From Pseudomonadota bacterium (GTDB taxonomy: Bacteria > Verrucomicrobiota > Verrucomicrobiia > Chthoniobacterales > UBA6821): DNA of 10,371 bases. Both the position numbers and the translations under genes were made by a program. This document shows, in pieces, positions 7,118 through 10,371 of the stretch. The notes beneath the pieces were generated by a model. That model saw only the letters and a program-made list of their open reading frames with translations, made no database searches and was not told the origin of the DNA. The stretch covers positions 1-10,371 of the forward strand of contig RFPR01000070.1 of assembly GCA_009928265.1 (NCBI GenBank), given 5' to 3'. Each line of letters begins with the position of its first letter. Position 1 is the stretch's first letter.

Positions 7118-8023
7118 TTAGAAGGCGTACCCCATGCTCGCACCGCAGTAGAACTTGCTGATCGGAGTCTGGGTCAGCGTGACCGAGTTCATGAGGTCGG
7201 GTTGGTAGGTGTATGCGGCATACGCGGTGAATGAAAGGGCGCTGGTGATCTTCCAGGTCACAGGAGCGACGAGTTGCCAGTTGTTAAATCCGTACACCTT
7301 CTTCCCGGCCGTATTGATGTTGTAGCCGAAGGAGACGTTGTACTGGGTGACTGGGTTGAAGCTCACGATGTCCTTGTAAAGGGGAACCGCCGCGGAGAGT
7401 GCGGGGGTGAGGAAGCTCGAACCCGCGTTGATACTGGCGTAGTTGTAGGGAGCAGCCTGTCCGAGCTCGTAGTAATAGGTGACTGAGGGAGTCCATGCCA
7501 CGGCACCGGTCTTGACGGTGTAGTTAGCCGTCACGTTGATCTCGTGCTGGATCCCCGTGCCTCCTGGCTTGTAGGTGGTTCCAGGTGCTGGGAATCCGTA
7601 GTTGAAGTAGTTGTACATAGTGTAGCCGCAACCGAGTCCGAAGTTCCCGAAGGTGTGCAGGTAGTTGATTGGGATATCCAGCTCGGTGTAGGGCTTGCTG
7701 TTGTAGGAGCGCGGGTAGTTATTCTGGGCAACGGCCACGCAGAACCAAAGCGGCATGGTTAGGGTGTCGTTGGCCGTGATGTGCCAGGCCGGTGCCAGCG
7801 TGAAGTCGAACATTCCGGTGTTCGGGATCCAGTCGATACCGCGGAAGTTGTACATACTGTCGTAGGCTGCGGTGACTGTGCCGGTGAAGGCGGGGGTCGG
7901 AGCCTCGACGGGGATGGGTTGCTTGGCGTTCTTGCCAGAGGCGACGGAATTGGTGTCCGCCTTGAGGGTGGTCCCGGCGGCCGCCATGAGGGCGATCGCG
8001 GAGACGCAGGAGATGATTTTCAT
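7118..8023 (-). CDS. Outer-membrane beta-barrel protein (TorF-like putative porin)
   Basis: 301 residues from ATG 8021-8023. Residues 1-22 form a signal peptide (MKII, a hydrophobic core SAIALMAAAG, likely cleavage after LKA). A short Pro/Ala-rich linker follows. The rest is rich in aromatic and alternating polar residues typical of beta strands, and the protein ends YAF, with the C-terminal Phe used by the BAM machinery. The early block AYDSMYNFRGI resembles the S-Y-x-FRG motif of TorF-type putative porins; this assignment is tentative. Two strands mention-worthy for topology are WTPSVTYYYELGQ and LSFTAYAAYTYQPDL near the C-terminus. The frame extends upstream to 8098, but that reads through the promoter. 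No clear Shine-Dalgarno precedes the start. A sigma-54 promoter lies about 60 bp upstream, so expression is probably activator-dependent. Substrate is unknown; neighbouring amino-acid transport and sigma-54 hint at nitrogen nutrition only by inference. Confidence 0.75.
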   Translation of the reverse strand: MKIISCVSAIALMAAAGTTLKADTNSVASGKNAKQPIPVEAPTPAFTGTVTAAYDSMYNFRGIDWIPNTGMFDFTLAPAWHITANDTLTMPLWFCVAVAQNNYPRSYNSKPYTELDIPINYLHTFGNFGLGCGYTMYNYFNYGFPAPGTTYKPGGTGIQHEINVTANYTVKTGAVAWTPSVTYYYELGQAAPYNYASINAGSSFLTPALSAAVPLYKDIVSFNPVTQYNVSFGYNINTAGKKVYGFNNWQLVAPVTWKITSALSFTAYAAYTYQPDLMNSVTLTQTPISKFYCGASMGYAF

Positions 8024-8081
8024 GGTTGGGTTATTGTTTGTTTGGGTTGAGGAGTTGACTGCAACTCCATGAGGTTGAAAA

Positions 8082-8098
8082 AGCAAAGGCCGTGCCAA
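8082..8098 (-). promoter_or_regulatory. Sigma-54 (RpoN) -24/-12 promoter of the outer-membrane protein gene
   Basis: Reading the minus strand: TTGGCACG-GCCT-TTGCT. This matches the known RpoN consensus TTGGCACG-N4-TTGCW at every specified position, with exactly 10 nt between the GG (-24) and GC (-12) doublets. The predicted transcript start is near 8071, giving a leader of about 48 nt before the ATG at 8023. Sigma-54 promoters need an enhancer-binding activator; I found no convincing dyad for one upstream. Confidence 0.82.
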
Positions 8099-8218
8099 GT
8101 CGGGAAAGTTCTTTTTTACAGAGTAAAATGGCTGACCGGGAATCAGTTTTGACGAAATGACCCTGACGGCTCACAGGAAAAGGACAAAAATCAACACCCT
8201 GTCGGGAATAGAGTAGCT

Positions 8219-8248
8219 CAGCATCTGGGTGGGCTCTGGGGAGAGGCT
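8219..8248. repeat. Diverged direct repeat, copy 1 (partner 8358-8387)
   Basis: By eye 25 of 30 positions match 8358-8387, including the shared core TGGGCTCTGG and GAGGCT. Offset to the partner is 139 bp, close to the 135-bp offset of the tRNA-end repeat, so both pairs belong to the same duplicated unit. Confidence 0.65.
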
Positions 8249-8321
8249 GGGTAGATCCCGCTCTTGCGGGACCCCAAGGGCGAGCCGAGCGAGTCAAACG
8301 GATGAAAACATGCCCTTCTAT

Positions 8322-8353
8322 CAACTAAAGTTGATGGAGCCGGCAGACGGATT
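8322..8353. repeat. Duplicated tRNA-Thr 3' end plus flank, copy 1 (partner 8457-8488)
   Basis: 31 of 32 bases are identical to 8457-8488; the only difference is A8347 against T8482. The copy contains CAACTAAAGTTG (itself a small inverted repeat), then the CCA end, discriminator, 3' acceptor strand and part of the T-arm of the tRNA-Thr. Nothing else of the tRNA is present, so this is a partial tRNA copy of the kind seen at integration sites or after local duplication. Confidence 0.85.
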
Positions 8354-8357
8354 ATCC

Positions 8358-8387
8358 CAGCCTATGGCTGGGCTCTGGAGTGAGGCT
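8358..8387. repeat. Diverged direct repeat, copy 2 (partner 8219-8248)
   Basis: Second copy of the 30-bp diverged repeat. It overlaps the CCCAGCC/GGCTGGG hairpin at 8356-8372; in copy 1 the substitutions break that stem, so the structure is not kept between the copies here. Confidence 0.6.
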
Positions 8388-8395
8388 TCGCCGTG

Positions 8396-8419
8396 AAAAA
8401 ATGCCGCTGATTGCGGCAT
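8396..8419 (-). terminator. Intrinsic terminator of tRNA-Thr
   Basis: On the minus strand: ATGCCGC, loop AATCA, GCGGCAT, running into six T (8396-8401). The 7-bp GC-rich stem with a T-run lies about 50 nt downstream of the tRNA 3' end on the same strand. It would insulate the sigma-54-controlled gene from tRNA transcription. Confidence 0.8.
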
Positions 8420-8456
8420 GCCAGTCGAACTGAAGTTCTCATCCGCACCTTTCCAC

Positions 8457-8488
8457 CAACTAAAGTTGATGGAGCCGGCAGTCGGATT
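8457..8488. repeat. tRNA-Thr 3' end plus flank, copy 2 (partner 8322-8353)
   Basis: The copy that belongs to the intact tRNA: 8470-8488 is the tRNA 3' end and 8457-8469 its downstream flank. It repeats at 8322-8353 with one mismatch, 135 bp further along the direction of tRNA transcription. Confidence 0.85.
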
Positions 8489-8545
8489 CGAACCGACGAC
8501 CGCCTGATTACAAATCAGGTGCTCTACCAGCTGAGCTATACCGGC
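8470..8545 (-). tRNA. tRNA-Thr (anticodon UGU)
   Basis: A complete 76-nt cloverleaf on the minus strand. The acceptor arm is GCCGGTA paired with TGCCGGC (one G-U), discriminator U, and CCA is encoded. The D-arm is GCTCAGCTGGTAGAGC, the anticodon stem CCTGA/TCAGG closes the loop TTTGTAA with anticodon TGT (8510-8512), and the T-arm is GTCGG-TTCGAAT-CCGAC. UGU reads threonine ACA/ACG codons. It stands alone, with a terminator at 8396-8419 and a duplicate of its 3' end further downstream. Confidence 0.97.
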
Positions 8546-8661
8546 GACTCAGCGGAGAAGTTGTCATGAAGCTTACTTCCCGACAAGCAGGATCGAATTT
8601 GATTCAACGTTCCGGGGGCAGGATGAGTCCAATAAGATGAAGCAACCCGCTTCCCTCCCCC
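8546..8661. promoter_or_regulatory. Divergent intergenic region between tRNA-Thr and small-ORF cluster
   Basis: 116 bp that should hold the tRNA promoter (minus strand) and a promoter for the small ORFs (plus strand). TTGTCA (8556-8561) and TAAGAT (8633-8638) are single -35- and -10-like words on the plus strand, but they are not paired at a usable spacing. I cannot define a promoter here. Confidence 0.3.
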
Positions 8662-8895
8662 ATGAAAAAGACAATAACCCTCGAAAGGGATTGGCTGCTA
8701 GTTGGTAGCCGATCCATCACCACCAGCGCAATCCATTCGCCACCGGAGCCTATTTCCGGACCGGTCGAACCGAATCGTGCTCCAGAGAGCCTTCTCCGTG
8801 ATTATGGAGACGAAAACGCCTGGTCACAACGCATCGAGGCCGAAGCCTGGATCCATGACCTGCTAGCCGATACCCCGGACGACCATGAGGAATAA
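8662..8895 (+). CDS. Small hypothetical protein, acidic C-terminus
   Basis: 77 residues that I do not recognise. The N-terminus is basic (MKKTITLERDW), the middle is Pro/Ser/Glu-rich and probably flexible, and the C-terminal ~30 residues are amphipathic-looking and strongly acidic, ending DTPDDHEE with Trp at EAEAWIHDLL. No signal peptide or membrane segment is seen. No Shine-Dalgarno precedes the ATG. Support for it being a gene comes from position: it fills the gap between tRNA-Thr and lutC in the only long frame, and its end overlaps a second small ORF by 11 nt, which overlaps a third by ATGA. It could be the first gene of a small coupled operon. Function unknown; moderate to low confidence that it is translated. 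Confidence 0.45.
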   Translation: MKKTITLERDWLLVGSRSITTSAIHSPPEPISGPVEPNRAPESLLRDYGDENAWSQRIEAEAWIHDLLADTPDDHEE

Positions 8896-8959
8896 GCCTT
8901 TTGATTACTCCGCAAAAGTTGAGCGCGCGCCTCCTCTGGCCGAAGATGTAACAAAATGA
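8885..8959 (+). CDS. Very short hypothetical ORF linking two small genes
   Basis: 24 codons: MRNKPFDYSAKVERAPPLAE, then DVTK and TGA. It begins 11 nt inside the end of the 77-residue ORF and its TGA at 8957-8959 shares bases with the ATG of the next ORF (ATGA). Both junctions are of the kind used for translational coupling, which is why it is listed despite its length. It may be a real small protein or simply a coupling leader. No ribosome site, homology or structure is evident, and short ORFs of this length occur by chance. Confidence 0.3.
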   Translation: MRNKPFDYSAKVERAPPLAEDVTK

Positions 8960-9159
8960 GTACTACCTCCCACAAATCGAACACACGGATCCAAAGTGAA
9001 GCCGCCATGAAAAACCGGGTTCACACCTCGAGGCAGAACCGTGACCTAACCGCGGACGGTCTCGACAAGCATCATCATGAAGCCAAGACCCTCAAGGTCC
9101 TGGCCAAGGTGACCAGCACAAAAAATGCCAGCATGGCTAAGCGGGCCAAGTTAGCCTGA
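8956..9159 (+). CDS. Small basic hypothetical protein
   Basis: 67 residues, rich in Lys, Arg and His, Cys-free and without hydrophobic segments. The second half, HHHEAKTLKVLAKVTSTKNA then SMAKRAKLA, could form a basic helix, so nucleic-acid binding is conceivable but not shown. Two starts are possible: ATG 8956, which overlaps the preceding stop as ATGA, and an internal ATG at 9007, preceded by an AAGTGAAG stretch that could be a weak ribosome site. The gene ends 7 nt before the stop of convergent lutC. Charge is opposite to that of the acidic 77-residue ORF, so the two products might interact; this is speculation. I do not recognise the family. Confidence 0.45.
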   Translation: MSTTSHKSNTRIQSEAAMKNRVHTSRQNRDLTADGLDKHHHEAKTLKVLAKVTSTKNASMAKRAKLA

Positions 9160-9166
9160 ACGATAC

Positions 9167-9859
9167 CTAGTCGATCAGGATGACGGTCAGTCGCTTGGGG
9201 CCGTGAGCACCCAAAACCAGGATCCGTTCGATGTCGCCGGTCCGTGAGGGACCTGTAATAAAGCCCATGAAGGAGGGGAAGACCTTTCCGTATTTCTGCT
9301 GCACATGCTGGAAGGCAGCCGTGAGGTCCGGGACCATCTGTGACGTGCGGGCGATCACCACATGATGGGGAGGCAGGACCGAGAGGGCGCGGCCTCCCGA
9401 GCTCTGCACCGAGACCATGATGCCGCCGGTCTGGGCGACAAGCACCTCGCAGCCGGTAACACCCGCATCACATGACTCGAGATCGTCCAGTGCATAGCCG
9501 TTCTCCGTCCGGATCACCGGAAGGGGAAAACCTTCCAACAGGAGATCGGTGTCATGGTGGGAATGGGTGGCAACCTGCTTCCATCCGCTCTCGGAGGAGA
9601 GCTTCACCAAGACCTCGCGTGCGGCCTGAGTCGTCGGCACGCGGAGAAATTCGGTCGTGAGTCCCGCTGAGATCCTTGCAAAGAGATCGATCTGCTCCGG
9701 CAGGGTGGCGCCGACCTTCGGGAGCCATTCGCGCTGGGCATGTCCGTTATTCTCGGCCGATGCCTCGCTCTGGGAATGCGAGGTGTGGGGATGAGGCGCA
9801 GGATTGTCCCGCAGGGCCTCGCGGATCCGGTTCAGGATGATGGAGCGTCCCCCGTTCAT
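9167..9859 (-). CDS. lutC: LUD-domain protein, lactate utilisation protein C
   Basis: 230 residues from the ATG at 9857-9859, which overlaps the TGA of lutB (ATGA); the frame upstream to 9886 lies inside lutB and is rejected. LutC/YkgG is one of three proteins (LutABC) that together oxidise L-lactate to pyruvate in the cytoplasm, passing electrons through iron-sulfur clusters. The N-terminus has an RIREAL helix followed by a His/Ser-rich linker. The LUD domain is recognised from CDAGVTGCEVLVAQTGGIMV, SVLPPHHVVIA and the C-terminal FITGPSRTGDIERILVLGAH ending LTVILID. Length is normal for LutC. Coupling to lutB is the standard gene order; lutA would lie beyond the right edge. The specific substrate is inferred from the family only. 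Confidence 0.92.
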   Translation of the reverse strand: MNGGRSIILNRIREALRDNPAPHPHTSHSQSEASAENNGHAQREWLPKVGATLPEQIDLFARISAGLTTEFLRVPTTQAAREVLVKLSSESGWKQVATHSHHDTDLLLEGFPLPVIRTENGYALDDLESCDAGVTGCEVLVAQTGGIMVSVQSSGGRALSVLPPHHVVIARTSQMVPDLTAAFQHVQQKYGKVFPSFMGFITGPSRTGDIERILVLGAHGPKRLTVILID

Positions 9860-10371
9860 CGCTTTCCTCCGCGTTGCTTCTTCCACTGCTCCTGGAAGGA
9901 TTTCGGTGCAAGCTTCGGGAATCTGCGGGTTCCCGTCCAGGGGCGGAGGGGGTCGAGAATGGTTCCGTCGACGAGTTTGTGGAACGGTTGGAAGATCCGA
10001 CCAAGGATCACCGCCATCCGGTACAGGGCGGGGCGGCCCATAAGGAAAGAGAAACCGCCGAAGGCGATCTTCTCCTCGGGAGCGGGTGAGGCCTTGGCCC
10101 CGTTGCGACGGTTCTGCAGGAGATGGTGGTGGAGATCGATCTTCACCGGGCAGGCCTCGGTGCAGGCGCCGCAGAGTGAGGAGGCGGCGGACAGGTGCTT
10201 CCAGTCCTTGAGGCCGCGCAGATGCGGCGTGATGACCGATCCGATCGGACCACCGTAGGTGGTGCCGTAGCTGTAGCCACCCACGTTCTTAAAGATTGGG
10301 CAGACATTCAGGCAGGCGCCGCAGCGGATGCAGCCCAAGGCATCACGTTGCTCGGCATCGGCCAGCAGTTC
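9856..10371 (-). CDS. lutB: Lactate utilisation iron-sulfur protein B, C-terminal part
   Basis: Only the last 171 residues are in the window; the frame is open to the right edge, so the start and the LUD domain lie beyond it. Two [4Fe-4S] ferredoxin-like motifs are visible: CIRCGACLNVCP near the beginning and CGACTEACPVKIDLHHHLLQ about 45 residues later, the latter with the typical LutB tail. LutB is the iron-sulfur electron-transfer subunit of the LutABC lactate oxidation complex. After the second cluster comes a C-terminal segment with FSFLMGRPALYRMAVILGRI-like hydrophobic residues and a basic end (QWKKQRGGKR). The TGA overlaps the lutC ATG. A TTG at 10336-10338 is in frame but internal: matching sequence continues upstream of it. 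Confidence 0.93.
   Translation of the reverse strand, partial: ELLADAEQRDALGCIRCGACLNVCPIFKNVGGYSYGTTYGGPIGSVITPHLRGLKDWKHLSAASSLCGACTEACPVKIDLHHHLLQNRRNGAKASPAPEEKIAFGGFSFLMGRPALYRMAVILGRIFQPFHKLVDGTILDPLRPWTGTRRFPKLAPKSFQEQWKKQRGGKR

Larger units (their letters stand above)
8099..8395. other. Gene-free intergenic stretch upstream of the sigma-54 promoter
   Basis: About 300 bp with no credible gene. From 8099 to about 8215 the DNA is moderately AT-rich and would be the place for activator sites of the sigma-54 promoter, but no clear dyad stands out. From about 8219 onward it holds two diverged tandem units with small hairpins: a 6-bp stem TCCCGC/GCGGGA at 8256-8271 and a 7-bp stem CCCAGCC/GGCTGGG at 8356-8372. 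It also holds the duplicated tRNA 3' end, listed separately. Confidence 0.7.

Noticed and set aside
8210..8248. TAGCTCAGC word followed by GGG-rich sequence, reminiscent of a tRNA D-arm on the plus strand
   Set aside because: No acceptor stem, anticodon arm or T-arm can be built around it; probably chance or part of the repeat unit.
8031..8324. 97-codon minus-strand frame upstream of the porin gene
   Set aside because: It covers the sigma-54 promoter and the hairpin repeats, and its composition looks non-coding.
8322..8488. CRISPR-like repeat pair
   Set aside because: Only two copies, one belonging to a tRNA gene, with a 103-bp interval and no cas genes; not a CRISPR array.
9740..10258. 172-codon plus-strand frame opposite lutB/lutC
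   Set aside because: It is antisense to two well-recognised coupled genes and has a shadow-like Arg/Pro/Ser-rich composition.

Overview
The window looks like a chromosomal segment of a GC-rich, double-membrane bacterium. Verrucomicrobiota or a close relative is my best guess. This rests on overall style: mixed housekeeping and accessory genes, few clear Shine-Dalgarno sites, an outer-membrane protein with a terminal Phe, and a periplasmic adaptor. It is an inference, not a measured taxonomic call. There is no phage, IS, CRISPR or plasmid gene.

Left part (1-3674): the 3' end of an HlyD-type membrane-fusion protein gene (+) runs convergently into a two-gene minus-strand operon. That operon encodes a transglutaminase-like protein and a DUF2126 protein, joined by an ATGA stop/start overlap. 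In many bacteria these two domains form one long polypeptide.

Centre (3675-7093): a plus-strand run of galE (UDP-glucose 4-epimerase), a TatD-family metal-dependent hydrolase, and a polar amino-acid ABC permease and ATPase. The last three are tightly packed (4-nt gap, then 11-nt overlap). The run ends at a perfect 12-bp hairpin shared with the convergent gene beyond it. No substrate-binding protein gene is present.

Right-centre (7118-8545): a minus-strand outer-membrane beta-barrel protein, preceded by a textbook sigma-54 (-24/-12) promoter at 8082-8098. Upstream lies a gene-free stretch of about 370 bp. It holds two diverged tandem units with hairpins, one including a second copy of the 3' end of the adjacent tRNA-Thr(UGU) gene. 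The tRNA (minus strand) has its own intrinsic terminator.

Right part (8662-10371): three unrecognised small plus-strand ORFs chained by overlaps (11 nt, then ATGA), convergent with lutC and the 3' part of lutB. These two are lactate-utilisation genes on the minus strand, also joined by an ATGA overlap and running off the window edge.

The most unusual points are the sigma-54 promoter on the outer-membrane protein gene, the duplicated tRNA 3' end with its diverged hairpin units, and the overlapping small-ORF chain.
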